Below are positions 15,038 through 23,470 of a stretch of DNA of 30,661 nt, one piece after another. A model generated the notes under the pieces. It searched no databases. It was not told the DNA's origin and saw nothing but the letters and a program-made list of their open reading frames with translations. Source of the stretch: UBA57 sp013378375 (lineage in GTDB: Archaea; Thermoproteota; Nitrososphaeria; Nitrososphaerales; UBA57). Made by a program: the position numbers and the translations under genes. Where the stretch lies: positions 1-30,661 of the forward strand of contig JACAFT010000010.1 in NCBI GenBank assembly GCA_013378375.1, read 5' to 3'. The first letter of the stretch is position 1, and each line of letters starts with the position of its first letter.

Positions 15038-16714
15038 ATGTCAGAAAATAATCAAAACCAGAGAGTTTGGTTAGATAAGTATCCTGAAGGATTAGGATTC
15101 AATATAGACGTTCCTGAACAATCTTTTGGTGATTATATTGATGATATATGTAAAAAATATGCAAATGAAATAGCATATGAATATCAAGGAAAGAGTTTTA
15201 CATATAATGAAATTAATGAACTTTCAAATAAATTTGCAAATGCATTAATAAAACTAGGTGTAAAAAAAGGAGATCGTGTTGCACTGTTATTACCAAATAT
15301 TCCACAATTTCCAATTGCATTATATGGAATTCTAAAGGCAGGGGCAATTTCAGTTGGAACTAATTTTCTTTATACACCGGCAGAAATTGAATCACAATTA
15401 CTTGATGCGAATCCAAAGATTGTTATTGCTTGTACAGATTTAGTAAAAAAACCAATTATGAGAGATTTATATCAGGGATTTCACGAAACAAGAAAAAATC
15501 TCAATATTGAAAAGGTAATAACTACAAGTGTAACTGATTTTCTTCCAGGAATAAAAAAACGTCTAGCATTTGTTAAAGTTAAAAAAAGAAAATTCGATGA
15601 TACAATTGATTTTGTAAAAGTATTGAATTCAAGTGATATTACTCGACCAGAAAGTACATCTGTATCGAATGATATAGCAGCTCTTCAATACACTGGAGGA
15701 ACTACAGGAAAATCTAAAGGTGCAATGCTAACACATAAAAATATCATAACAGAGGTAGAAATGGTTTGTGAATGGGTAAAATTAAGAGAGAACAACGATA
15801 CTGCACTAATTGTACTTCCGTTGTTTCATATATTCGGTTTTATTGGTCAGATGATTATGATGAGATCAGGTGGTAAAGTTGTTTTACTGCCTAGTTTTGA
15901 GGAGAAACAGGTCTTAAAAACAATCGAGAAGAGTAAGATTACAATATTTCCAGGTGTTACTACCATGTTTACAAGATTAATAGATCATCCATATATGAAA
16001 AAATCTGAATTATCATCACTTAGAATTTCTTTTGCAGCTGCAATGGCATTACCAGAAGCAGTAGTAAAGCAATTTGTTGAAAAATCAAAATCCCCACTAG
16101 TTGAACTATATGGATTAAGTGAAACTACAGGAGCAGTAACTTTTAACCCAGTTCATGATATGAATCTTTCAAAAGTTGGATCTATAGGTGTGCCATTACC
16201 AATGTGTGATATTGCAATAGTAAATAGTGAGAACCATGAGGAGTTTTGTGCAGTAAATGAAATTGGTGAAATAGCAGTGAAAGGACCGATTGTAATGAAA
16301 GGGTACTGGGATAATAAAGAAGAAACAGACAATATGATAAAAAATGGTTGGTTATTAACAGGTGATATTGGAAAGATGGATGAAGAAGGTTATTTTTACA
16401 TTGTTGATCGTAAAAAAGACATGATCAAAGTAGCTGGATTTAATGTATATCCAAGGGATGTAGAAGATGTACTATATGAAAATGAAAATGTATTAGAAGC
16501 TGCAGCTGTAGGAATAAAGAACAAAGATTTATCTGAATATATTAAAGCATTTGTAGTTTTCAAAGAAGGAAAAAATGCTAGTGAAGAAGAATTAATTGAA
16601 TTTTGTAGGACAAAATTAACTGGATACAAAGTTCCTAAAGAAATAGAATTTAGAGATGAATTACCAAAGAGTTTGATAGGAAAAATTTTAAGAAAAGAAT
16701 TAAAACAAAAATAA
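15038..16714 (+). CDS. AMP-forming acyl-CoA synthetase, long-chain fatty acid type
   Basis: Activates a carboxylic acid through an acyl-AMP to the CoA thioester. The P-loop-like motif YTGGTTGKSKGAMLTH is near residues 216-231, YGLSETTG (A5 motif) follows, TGDIGKMDEEGY holds the ribose-binding aspartate, VDRKKDMIKVAGFNVYP carries the hinge, and PKSLIGKILRK holds the catalytic lysine. At 558 residues it is full length and closest in pattern to FadD. It suggests use or remodelling of fatty acids. Ammonia-oxidising thaumarchaea activate 3-hydroxypropionate and 4-hydroxybutyrate with ADP-forming enzymes instead, so this one argues for a heterotrophic trait (inference). Confidence 0.88.
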   Translation: MSENNQNQRVWLDKYPEGLGFNIDVPEQSFGDYIDDICKKYANEIAYEYQGKSFTYNEINELSNKFANALIKLGVKKGDRVALLLPNIPQFPIALYGILKAGAISVGTNFLYTPAEIESQLLDANPKIVIACTDLVKKPIMRDLYQGFHETRKNLNIEKVITTSVTDFLPGIKKRLAFVKVKKRKFDDTIDFVKVLNSSDITRPESTSVSNDIAALQYTGGTTGKSKGAMLTHKNIITEVEMVCEWVKLRENNDTALIVLPLFHIFGFIGQMIMMRSGGKVVLLPSFEEKQVLKTIEKSKITIFPGVTTMFTRLIDHPYMKKSELSSLRISFAAAMALPEAVVKQFVEKSKSPLVELYGLSETTGAVTFNPVHDMNLSKVGSIGVPLPMCDIAIVNSENHEEFCAVNEIGEIAVKGPIVMKGYWDNKEETDNMIKNGWLLTGDIGKMDEEGYFYIVDRKKDMIKVAGFNVYPRDVEDVLYENENVLEAAAVGIKNKDLSEYIKAFVVFKEGKNASEEELIEFCRTKLTGYKVPKEIEFRDELPKSLIGKILRKELKQK

Positions 16715-16718
16715 AACA

Positions 16719-17492
16719 CTATTTAAGAGTCTCTACGGATTTATCAGGTCTGAGTAGGGTTATCATTAATTCAAAATACTCGAGTAATTTTGTTGAAAAA
16801 TCATCCATGTCATTGAGATTAAAGTTTACAAGAAAATCTTCAAAAATCTCAAATGATTGTTTATTAGAATGTTCGTAGAATGAAAGAAAACGTTCATTCT
16901 TAATATTCATCTGATCTGATACTTCATGAAATATATTACGACGTTTCAAAGAAGCGCGAGCAAAAGCATTGCGAGCTAGTAGAGATGTATCTAAAACATT
17001 ATTTCCCGTAGGTTGATCGGACATCCAAGTTAAGAAGAATTCTTGAATTAATTTTATATCACGTGTGTTGTTCATCAACTGAAAAACAATATCGTCAACA
17101 ATAATATTTTGTAAATGGTTAAATCCTTCATTGAGAGAACGTGATTCTAAATTACTGAGACCTTCATTTTCAATAATTAAATTTAAAACTTCATCAATAA
17201 CATCAGTTTGATGAGATGGAGAATTAATTTCTGTATAATAGATATGAGATAATTCATGAAGAATAAAACCGTGAAGCATATCTGAATCCAATGCCCAATC
17301 TGCTACAACTATAGAAGATAATCCTTCATTGAGAGAACGTGATTCTATTTTTACATAGCCCATATATTGCAAATTAGGATCAATTTCAATTATCACGTCA
17401 TTATGTAATTCATATCCTGCATTTCTCATATTTTTCACCGCAAGTGCAAGAGATTGATTAAGAAATTCATCTTGACGTTTTGATTCCAACAT
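16719..17492 (-). CDS. Putative zinc metalloprotease with HELSH motif and internal repeat
   Basis: A 257-residue protein of no family I can name. ILHELSHIYY, near residues 80-89, is a typical HExxH zinc site inside a helix; IIVDDIVFQLM, about 50 residues on, could supply the acidic third ligand, as in gluzincin-like relatives. There is no signal peptide or clear membrane helix, so a cytosolic location is likely. The octapeptide ESRSLNEG occurs twice (near residues 52 and 118), encoded by an exact 28-bp direct repeat. It is convergent with the acyl-CoA ligase gene (4 bp between stops). Confidence 0.62.
   Translation of the reverse strand: MLESKRQDEFLNQSLALAVKNMRNAGYELHNDVIIEIDPNLQYMGYVKIESRSLNEGLSSIVVADWALDSDMLHGFILHELSHIYYTEINSPSHQTDVIDEVLNLIIENEGLSNLESRSLNEGFNHLQNIIVDDIVFQLMNNTRDIKLIQEFFLTWMSDQPTGNNVLDTSLLARNAFARASLKRRNIFHEVSDQMNIKNERFLSFYEHSNKQSFEIFEDFLVNFNLNDMDDFSTKLLEYFELMITLLRPDKSVETLK
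17122..17149 (-). repeat. 28-bp direct repeat, copy 1
   Basis: Identical to 17320-17347, in the same strand and reading frame of the metalloprotease gene; both encode ESRSLNEG. Bases on either side differ at once. Confidence 0.95.
17320..17347 (-). repeat. 28-bp direct repeat, copy 2
   Basis: Exact second copy of 17122-17149, 198 bp away (66 codons, in frame). The unit contains a short inverted pair AGAA...TTCT. Confidence 0.95.
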
Positions 17493-17592
17493 AATTCACC
17501 AAATAAATATCTATATACTGTAATTTAATTTATTTTCATATGTATATCTTTTCATAAAAAATCAAGAATCACAACAAAAATAATTTATATGA

Positions 17593-17695
17593 TGGACCGG
17601 AGGGGAATTGAACCCCCGACCGTACGGGATTATTTATCATTCCGCATGCGAAGCGGATAGTATATCTTTCGATTCTACCGCTGAACTACCGGCCC
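17593..17695 (-). tRNA. tRNA-Ala(CGC) with two introns
   Basis: Acceptor GGGCCGG (17695-17689) pairs with CCGGTCC, discriminator A (17593); T-arm GGGGG-TTCAATT-CCCCT. The anticodon arm TCCGC-TTCGCAT-GCGGA reads CGC. An intron of 18 nt lies in the variable loop (17622-17639, site 44/45): helix GCGG/CCGT, bulges AAT and ACG, inner GAT/ATC. A 13-nt intron lies between D- and anticodon stems (best read as 17659-17671, site 25/26, restoring A26); its helix TAGA/TATA has one mismatch, so the exact edges may shift by one base. The spliced product is 72 nt with variable loop AGGTC. No canonical 37/38 intron is present. Confidence 0.85.
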
Positions 17696-17780
17696 TTAAA
17701 TGTATTATTAAGTAACTACATAATTGTTTTATTGAATAGCTCAAAACTTAAAGAAGTGAAATATTAATTAAATCTAGGGC

Positions 17781-17855
17781 GCGGTCGTCGTATAGTCTGG
17801 TCTAATACGTTAGCTTGCCAAGTTAATAACTCGGGTTCAAATCCCGGCGACCGCA
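17781..17855 (+). tRNA. tRNA-Gly(GCC), intronless
   Basis: Acceptor GCGGTCG pairs with CGACCGC (17848-17854), discriminator A. The anticodon arm TTAGC-TTGCCAA-GTTAA reads GCC; T-arm TCGGG-TTCAAAT-CCCGG. It is a complete 75-nt cloverleaf with no intron, unlike the other three tRNA genes here. It lies divergent from tRNA-Ala, 85 bp apart; that spacer is AT-rich and holds nothing else I can see. Confidence 0.93.
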
Positions 17856-17864
17856 TTTATTAAT

Positions 17865-17872
17865 AAAAAAAA
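17865..17872 (-). terminator. T-tract after the HMG-CoA reductase gene
   Basis: Eight A on the plus strand (T on the minus) begin 5 bp past the stop of the minus-strand gene, preceded by GCG. A T-tract is the usual archaeal termination signal. Confidence 0.45.
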
Positions 17873-17877
17873 GCGGA

Positions 17878-19143
17878 TTAACGAAATTCATTAAAAAGTT
17901 GCTGTGCACGTTGAAAAGTTATATTATTTTCGTTAATCATTATCTCAGCAATTTTAGTTACAGAATCTCCCTGTGCTCCAACAGATATAGCAAGATTTCT
18001 TGAATGTAACTTCATATGACCTTTTTGTATACCTTCAGAAACTAAAGCACAAAGTGCTGCAAGATTTTGTGATAATCCTACAGAAGCAATAACTTCACTT
18101 AACTCTGAAGCAGTTTTAATTCCAAGTATTTTTTGACAAACCTTAGCCGTAGGATGAACTGAAGACGCTCCACCAACAATACCCACAGGAAGAGGAAGTT
18201 TAATTTTACCAAATAGATTACCAGAAGAATCTTTCTTCCATTCAGTCAAAGGAATATACTTTCCAGTAATAGACGCATAAGCATGAATAGTTGATTCTAT
18301 TGCACGAGTATCTTGTCCCGTAGCAAGAGCTGACGCAATGATACCATTCATAATCCCCTTATTATGAGTTACACCACGATAAGGATCATTATTAGCAAAT
18401 TCAACAGCGTCAAGAATTTTTTCAATAATTTCGTCGCCGCCCAATAATTCGTTATCAAAAGTAGCAGAAGCTTCAACTAACCTTTCAGTAGCAAAATTAG
18501 AAACAATTTTTAAGATAGATTTTCCTCCAGTGAGTTCTTCAAGTAAGGGAGATACAGCTTCAGCAACAGTATTACAAGCATTTGCTCCCATTGCATCTTT
18601 ACAATCTATAAAAATTTCAACAATCAACATATCACCGCGACGAGTATTCAGTTTCTTCAATATAAGATCCTTAGCTCCACCTCCAAGTGAAAATAAGGTA
18701 GGCGTTTGTTCATTAGACAATTTTAAAATATTAGATTTATTCTCAATGATTTTATCTGATGCAGAAGAAATATCAGAGATATTAATTAATTGAATTTGTG
18801 TTCGCATAATATTACCTAAACTTTTAGCTTGAAAACCTCCATATTTACGGGTTAAACCTGCTGCTTTACTACAGGCAGCAACAACAGAAGGTTCTTCAGT
18901 GGCCATTGGAATAAGAAACTCTTTATTATTTACAATAAAATTAGTTGAAATTCCAATAGGGATAGAAACACCTCCAACAACATTTTCAATCATGTTAGAA
19001 GCTCCGTCAAGTGTTATTCCAGACATTGATTTAAGTATAGACAGATCATCATCAGATAAAGATGAGAAATTTTTTAGATAAGACAATCTATCGTCAGAAC
19101 TTAATTTATAAAAACCAGGAATTCTTGATGTTTTTTCCTTCAT
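17878..19143 (-). CDS. hmgA: HMG-CoA reductase, class II (bacterial-type)
   Basis: Makes mevalonate for the isoprenoid chains of archaeal lipids. The pattern follows the Pseudomonas class II enzyme along its whole 421 residues: SRIPGFYKLS...RL at the N-terminus, MIENVVGG, ATEEPSVVAA with the catalytic Glu, DAMGANACNT in the cofactor site, THNKGIMNG with the catalytic Lys, ATGQDTRAIES with the catalytic Asp, and GHMKLHSRN with the His near the C-terminus. There is no N-terminal membrane domain. Class I is the common archaeal form; class II is known in some archaea such as Archaeoglobus and is attributed to transfer from bacteria. It is last in the minus-strand run behind pgk. Confidence 0.92.
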   Translation of the reverse strand: MKEKTSRIPGFYKLSSDDRLSYLKNFSSLSDDDLSILKSMSGITLDGASNMIENVVGGVSIPIGISTNFIVNNKEFLIPMATEEPSVVAACSKAAGLTRKYGGFQAKSLGNIMRTQIQLINISDISSASDKIIENKSNILKLSNEQTPTLFSLGGGAKDLILKKLNTRRGDMLIVEIFIDCKDAMGANACNTVAEAVSPLLEELTGGKSILKIVSNFATERLVEASATFDNELLGGDEIIEKILDAVEFANNDPYRGVTHNKGIMNGIIASALATGQDTRAIESTIHAYASITGKYIPLTEWKKDSSGNLFGKIKLPLPVGIVGGASSVHPTAKVCQKILGIKTASELSEVIASVGLSQNLAALCALVSEGIQKGHMKLHSRNLAISVGAQGDSVTKIAEIMINENNITFQRAQQLFNEFR

Positions 19144-19187
19144 ATAATATAAATAAAACAGTCATCAGTAAAATGATTATCTATAGA

Positions 19188-19559
19188 TTATTTAATAGGA
19201 GTAAAGGATTCCAACTCAAAGCTGTATAAATTATCCAATGAAGTAGAATAGTTATCGTGTAGAAAAGCCTTAGCTTTATCAGATAAAGCTGCCTTATTTA
19301 CCATTATTTTAAAAGTATATTCTTGAGCATTATTGGTTTTTTCATGTGCACGAATAATCAATTTAAGATCATTTTTACTTTGTAATACTAGAGTAGCAAT
19401 GTGTCGACCATCAGGTAATTGTTGATAAAATTGTATGTCAATACTATTTTCTTTATTATTTATACTCAATACATAACCTGTTAATGCCAATGTTTCTAAT
19501 TTTTTCATTTTAACAGAAGAAATTTCTTCCGCCAACCAGTTTGGAAATTCGTCAGCCAA
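19188..19559 (-). CDS. Conserved-looking hypothetical protein between pgk and hmgA
   Basis: A 123-residue soluble protein with no family I recognise. A short helix (FPNWLAEEISSVKMKKLETL) is followed by beta strands (TGYVLSINNKENSIDIQFYQ, HIATLVLQSKNDLKLIIRA) and a C-terminal helix (KAALSDKAKAFLHDNY). There are no cysteines, signal or membrane segments. The gap to pgk is 9 bp and to hmgA 44 bp, so it is very likely in the same transcript. Confidence 0.7.
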   Translation of the reverse strand: MADEFPNWLAEEISSVKMKKLETLALTGYVLSINNKENSIDIQFYQQLPDGRHIATLVLQSKNDLKLIIRAHEKTNNAQEYTFKIMVNKAALSDKAKAFLHDNYSTSLDNLYSFELESFTPIK

Positions 19560-19568
19560 TGATAATCA

Positions 19569-20768
19569 TCACAAATTATGTTTAGATGCAGAATTATTCA
19601 AAGCTCGTAATAATGGTAATTCTTCACCAGTAAGATATCGAACAAGTGCACCTCCAGCAGTACTAACATGATAGATTTTATTTTTAATTTGAAGTTGTTC
19701 AAGAACTGCACTAAGATGTCCACCACTTGTAATGGTTTTTGAATCAGCATTTGATAACTTATTAAGAATTTCAGTAGTCCCAAATCGAAATTCTGGGTTT
19801 TCAAACATTCCTAACGGACCAGTTATAAAGATATTATCAGCTTTCTCTATTTGTTGAAAATATTTTTGAATTGTATTCTGTCCTATGTCAAAAATTTTAT
19901 CAGAAGGACTAACATCAGATAATGATTTTTCAGTTCGTTTTCCATCAACATCAATAGCTACATCGTCAGCTAATAGAAATTTATCAGGATATTTCTCTAA
20001 AAGAGATTTAGCAGTAACAATTGATTTTTCGTCATCAACAGATGTAGAAGATATAGGAACTTTTCCAGTAGCAGCAAGAAAAACATTACCAATTAGACCA
20101 CCCAAAAGTGCTTTGTCAATTCTTCCAGCTTCAATTAATTTTTGAATAGATTTTAAACGATCAGGAATTTTTGCGCCACCAAGAATAGCTGTAAATTTAA
20201 CTTGAGAGTCATGAACTATAGTTTTCAAGGCATTTACTTCACGTTCAACAATTTTTCCTGCACAAGCAGGAAGAAGTTCAGCAAAACCAACGATTGACGG
20301 GTGAGACCTATGAGAAGTTGAAAAAGCATCTAATATACAATAATCAAAATGTGAAGATAATCTTTGAACTAAATGAGAATTTACGGCATGTTCTGGCAAC
20401 ATTTCTGTATTTTCTTCTGCAATAAACCTTAGGTTGTCAAGTAAGAGAACCTGACCGTTATCAAGATTCTTTATTTCATTAATTGCAGCAGGTCCAAAGA
20501 TATCTGCAACAAACTTGACATCTCTATTTATTAATTTAGAAAGAGCAGGTGCGTGTTGTTCCATAGATACATAATCAGATTTACCAAGTCTACCTTGATG
20601 AGATGCAACAACAAGTTTACAATTTTGTAGTGCATTAATAGTCTCTGCCACTTCAACCAGACGAGAGATATCAAGTATCTTTAAAGTTGTTGGATCAATT
20701 GGGCTATTTATATCACAACGTAAGAAAACAGTTTTGTTCTGAAAATCCAAATCTTGTATTAATAACAT
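19569..20768 (-). CDS. pgk: Phosphoglycerate kinase
   Basis: Interconverts 3-phosphoglycerate with ATP and 1,3-bisphosphoglycerate. The substrate-binding segments are visible: FLRCDINSP (DxN motif), VVASHQGR, VLLDNLRF, AFSTSHRSHPS; the nucleotide half has ILGGAKIPDR, NIFITGPLGMFENPEF and TSGGHLSAVLEQL. At 399 residues it is full length. It lies 26 bp behind the PRPP synthase gene. With RuBisCO in the neighbourhood it would carry 3-phosphoglycerate formed from RuBP towards triose phosphate. Confidence 0.95.
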   Translation of the reverse strand: MLLIQDLDFQNKTVFLRCDINSPIDPTTLKILDISRLVEVAETINALQNCKLVVASHQGRLGKSDYVSMEQHAPALSKLINRDVKFVADIFGPAAINEIKNLDNGQVLLLDNLRFIAEENTEMLPEHAVNSHLVQRLSSHFDYCILDAFSTSHRSHPSIVGFAELLPACAGKIVEREVNALKTIVHDSQVKFTAILGGAKIPDRLKSIQKLIEAGRIDKALLGGLIGNVFLAATGKVPISSTSVDDEKSIVTAKSLLEKYPDKFLLADDVAIDVDGKRTEKSLSDVSPSDKIFDIGQNTIQKYFQQIEKADNIFITGPLGMFENPEFRFGTTEILNKLSNADSKTITSGGHLSAVLEQLQIKNKIYHVSTAGGALVRYLTGEELPLLRALNNSASKHNL

Positions 20769-20794
20769 ACTAAGAATCCCTCGACAAAAAATTA

Positions 20795-21709
20795 TTAGAG
20801 TTTGTCTTTAATAGTTTTAGAGATTAAATCAGCAACTCCAACATAACTAACAGAACTTGGAACTGTATCAGTTCCAACGACTATAGAAACTCCAGAATTG
20901 TATATATTAGCAAGAGCAGAGTCAAATGGTGTTTTTCCACGTAAAACTGGATGAGTACATCCTACAACAATTTTACCTGCGCCAGCTTCTTGAACTAATT
21001 TAACGGCTTCAATAATTGTACCACCAGAACTAATAATATCATCAATGATAACAACGTCTCTTCCGTTTACAGGAAGGGGTTTGCCTTCTTTAGTAGTAAT
21101 ACTGACTTCAGTAGCACTATAACGTGTCTTAATCATAATTTCATATTCAGTATCCATTGTTTCAGCAGCTACCTTAGCCCATTGTTCAGATTCCTCATCG
21201 GGACCCAACACAATAGGATTAGTAAGATTAGCATTATTTTTAATCCAAGTTGCAATATCAGGAACTGCACTAATATTCTTAGTAGGGGTATTTTTAATCA
21301 AGTGACTTAAATCTGGAACTCGTTGAAGATGTAAATCAATAGTATAAATCATATCAAGACCCAAATCATCTATAATTTTAGAAACTAGGTAAAAACTTCC
21401 GGGTTCGCCAGGATTAAATCTTGAATCTTGTCTGGCATAAGCAAAATAAGGAATAAAGGTAGTAATTGACTTTGCTTTACCATCTTTTAATGCTGAACAT
21501 ATTAACAAAAACTCGATAAATAATTCATCAGGTTTTAGTCCCATAGGATGAATTAAAACAACATCTTCATTTTCAACATCATCGTGATAACGAACATATT
21601 TTTCACCGTCAGGGAATTTAGTTATTTCTATTTGACCAAGTTTTGCATTTAATAATTTTGATACTTGTGCTGCAAGAACTTGTCCTTCTGATCCACCGTA
21701 TATTATCAT
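20795..21709 (-). CDS. prs: Ribose-phosphate pyrophosphokinase (PRPP synthase)
   Basis: Transfers pyrophosphate from ATP to ribose 5-phosphate to give PRPP. Visible motifs are IIYGGSEGQVLA at the start, KFPDGEKYVRY, PYFAYARQDSRFNPGEPGS (ATP-binding flexible region), TIDLHLQRV (metal site), LGPDEESEQWA, and VVIIDDIISSGGTIIEA, the PRPP loop. At 304 residues it has the archaeal length. It sits 13 bp behind the ribose-1,5-bisphosphate isomerase gene, a pairing that suggests PRPP supplies that enzyme's substrate (inference). Confidence 0.95.
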   Translation of the reverse strand: MIIYGGSEGQVLAAQVSKLLNAKLGQIEITKFPDGEKYVRYHDDVENEDVVLIHPMGLKPDELFIEFLLICSALKDGKAKSITTFIPYFAYARQDSRFNPGEPGSFYLVSKIIDDLGLDMIYTIDLHLQRVPDLSHLIKNTPTKNISAVPDIATWIKNNANLTNPIVLGPDEESEQWAKVAAETMDTEYEIMIKTRYSATEVSITTKEGKPLPVNGRDVVIIDDIISSGGTIIEAVKLVQEAGAGKIVVGCTHPVLRGKTPFDSALANIYNSGVSIVVGTDTVPSSVSYVGVADLISKTIKDKL

Positions 21710-21722
21710 TTCATATTACCTT

Positions 21723-22700
21723 TTACATTAGTTCTATTAAATCTTTTATTACTAAAGATGCTGCCGAAGGGGGTATTATACCTTTCTCTGTAATAATAAC
21801 ATCAATATTTTCTGGCGGTGTTACATCAAATACAGGATTTCGAATTTTTATATTTGGATATGCTTTTAGATATTCTTCCGAACAAACTTCTGTTGCATCT
21901 CTTTCTTCAATCTCTGTAAGCTCTCCGTACATTGTATCTGCATAAAATTTGTATGTTTCCGCTGCAGCCATTAGTTTAACACGAGCTTCATGTGCTACAG
22001 CTGCTAATTGTGAAGTACCAATCTTGTTAACTACTGCTCCGTTTACTGCGACTGCATCAGCTCCACATACTGCTCGATCAGCCTTCTCAACAAATCGTCT
22101 TGCCGCTGAATCTATTATTATTGTAACATCACAACCATGTTTCGACAATGTAGCTGCTGTCTTATGTCCCTGGAATAAAGGTCGTGTTTCACAACAAATT
22201 ATTTTAATTCCTTTGCCCATATCATGTGCTGCTTTCAATACACTTATTGCCGCTTCACTATTACAAATCGTAATAACTGTATCACCATTTCTAATTCGCT
22301 TTCCACCATATTCGCCAATTTTATTATAGGCGTCTAAACTGTTATGCACGAATTGTTCTGCCGCTTTAATAGTAGCTTCTTTTATATCACCAGATGATGC
22401 ACCAGAATTATAAGATTTTTTTGATGATGCAAGAACGATATTCACTCCGTTGGGAAGAGAAACTGCAGTAGGTCGAGCAGACCTTAATTTTTTTCCTGCA
22501 GTCATAAGATTATTAAAAAATTCATCTCGATCAGAAATATTAGAATTTTCAGTAAAATTTTTCAAAGCACTAGCTGCCAACCTAGCAATTCTACCAGCTC
22601 CATGTATACGCATATCTTTGATTTCAGTATATGCAGTATCAACATCAATATCTACAACTCCCGAAACAGTAGGAATATTAATTGGCTCAGATTTAGACAT
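21723..22700 (-). CDS. Ribose-1,5-bisphosphate isomerase
   Basis: Isomerises ribose 1,5-bisphosphate to ribulose 1,5-bisphosphate, the substrate of RuBisCO. It belongs to the eIF2B-like family, and the pattern follows the characterised Thermococcus enzyme: MRIHGAGRIAR (33-40), RPTAVSLPN, YNSGASSGD, TICNSEAAISVL with Cys146 at the catalytic position, CETRPLFQGHKTA, IIDSAARRF, and GADAVAVNGAVVNKIGT with Asp215 as the second catalytic residue. AAETYKF and EIEERDATEV complete the family signature. These features separate it from methylthioribose-1-P isomerase and eIF2B. At 325 residues it is full length. It is first in the run with prs and pgk. Confidence 0.92.
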   Translation of the reverse strand: MSKSEPINIPTVSGVVDIDVDTAYTEIKDMRIHGAGRIARLAASALKNFTENSNISDRDEFFNNLMTAGKKLRSARPTAVSLPNGVNIVLASSKKSYNSGASSGDIKEATIKAAEQFVHNSLDAYNKIGEYGGKRIRNGDTVITICNSEAAISVLKAAHDMGKGIKIICCETRPLFQGHKTAATLSKHGCDVTIIIDSAARRFVEKADRAVCGADAVAVNGAVVNKIGTSQLAAVAHEARVKLMAAAETYKFYADTMYGELTEIEERDATEVCSEEYLKAYPNIKIRNPVFDVTPPENIDVIITEKGIIPPSAASLVIKDLIELM

Positions 22701-22778
22701 ATCAATAGAATTTACAAATAATAACTTACTTAAGTGTTGGGAAATATTTTTTAACTAAAAAACGTAAAAAATGAATTT

Positions 22779-22787
22779 CTTATATGC
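22779..22787 (+). promoter_or_regulatory. TATA box, leaderless promoter of rpe
   Basis: CTTATATGC lies 26-34 bp before ATG 22813, so the mRNA should start at about that codon. The in-frame ATG at 22771 lies upstream of this box and cannot be the start of that transcript. Confidence 0.55.
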
Positions 22788-22812
22788 TTGCTGTAGAATT
22801 AACATAATAACT

Positions 22813-23463
22813 ATGAAAATTGCCCCTTCTTTGTTAGCATCAAAACCAGAAAGATATGTAGATGATGTAAAAATGTTAGAGAAAGCTAACGTGGAATGGT
22901 TTCATATTGATATGTTAGATGGAACATTCACTGAGACTTTTGCATTTCCTGTAGAGCATCTACAAATGATTAATGATGCATCAGATTTTCCAATGGATAT
23001 ACATCTAATGACGAACCATCCAATTGAATCATTACCAAAATTCATTGATGCTGGAGGAGATATGCTTACTGCGCACGTAGAGGCGGTAAACCCAAGAAAA
23101 TATATCGACGCAGTAAAAAAATATGATAAAATGGTAGGACTAGCCATAAATCCTGATACACCATTGTCTTCTATTGTAGATTATATTGGAGAAATAGATC
23201 GAATTTTAGTAATGACTGTTGTTCCTGGTAAAACAGGTCAATCATTCATTGAATCACCATTATCAAAAGTACGAGAAGCACGTACAATTATTGACAAACA
23301 TAACTACAACGTAGAATTATGTGTAGATGGAGGAATTAATGAAAAAACAGCACCATTAGCAATTGAGGCAGGAGTTGATGTTGTAGTTTCTGGTGCAGGA
23401 ATTTTATATAAAGAAGATATGATCAAGGCAGTAGAAGATCTACGTGCACTTTCTTCTAAATAA
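22813..23463 (+). CDS. rpe: Ribulose-phosphate 3-epimerase
   Basis: Interconverts ribulose 5-phosphate and xylulose 5-phosphate. It is a TIM barrel with the family residues: MKIAPSLLAS at the start, WFHIDMLDGTF (His and Asp metal ligands), MDIHLMTNHP (second His), VMTVVPGKTGQSF (the family has VxPGFGGQ; the loop differs), and ELCVDGGIN (second catalytic Asp), then VSGAGILY for phosphate. I chose ATG 22813 (216 residues) because a normal Rpe begins MKIAPSLL and because of the TATA position. It is divergent from the isomerase gene and convergent with transketolase (7 bp). Confidence 0.92.
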   Translation: MKIAPSLLASKPERYVDDVKMLEKANVEWFHIDMLDGTFTETFAFPVEHLQMINDASDFPMDIHLMTNHPIESLPKFIDAGGDMLTAHVEAVNPRKYIDAVKKYDKMVGLAINPDTPLSSIVDYIGEIDRILVMTVVPGKTGQSFIESPLSKVREARTIIDKHNYNVELCVDGGINEKTAPLAIEAGVDVVVSGAGILYKEDMIKAVEDLRALSSK

Positions 23464-23470
23464 GAGAATT

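Noticed and set aside
22771..22812. N-terminal extension of Rpe from ATG 22771
   Set aside because: It lies upstream of the TATA box, and normal Rpe proteins begin at MKIAPSLL.
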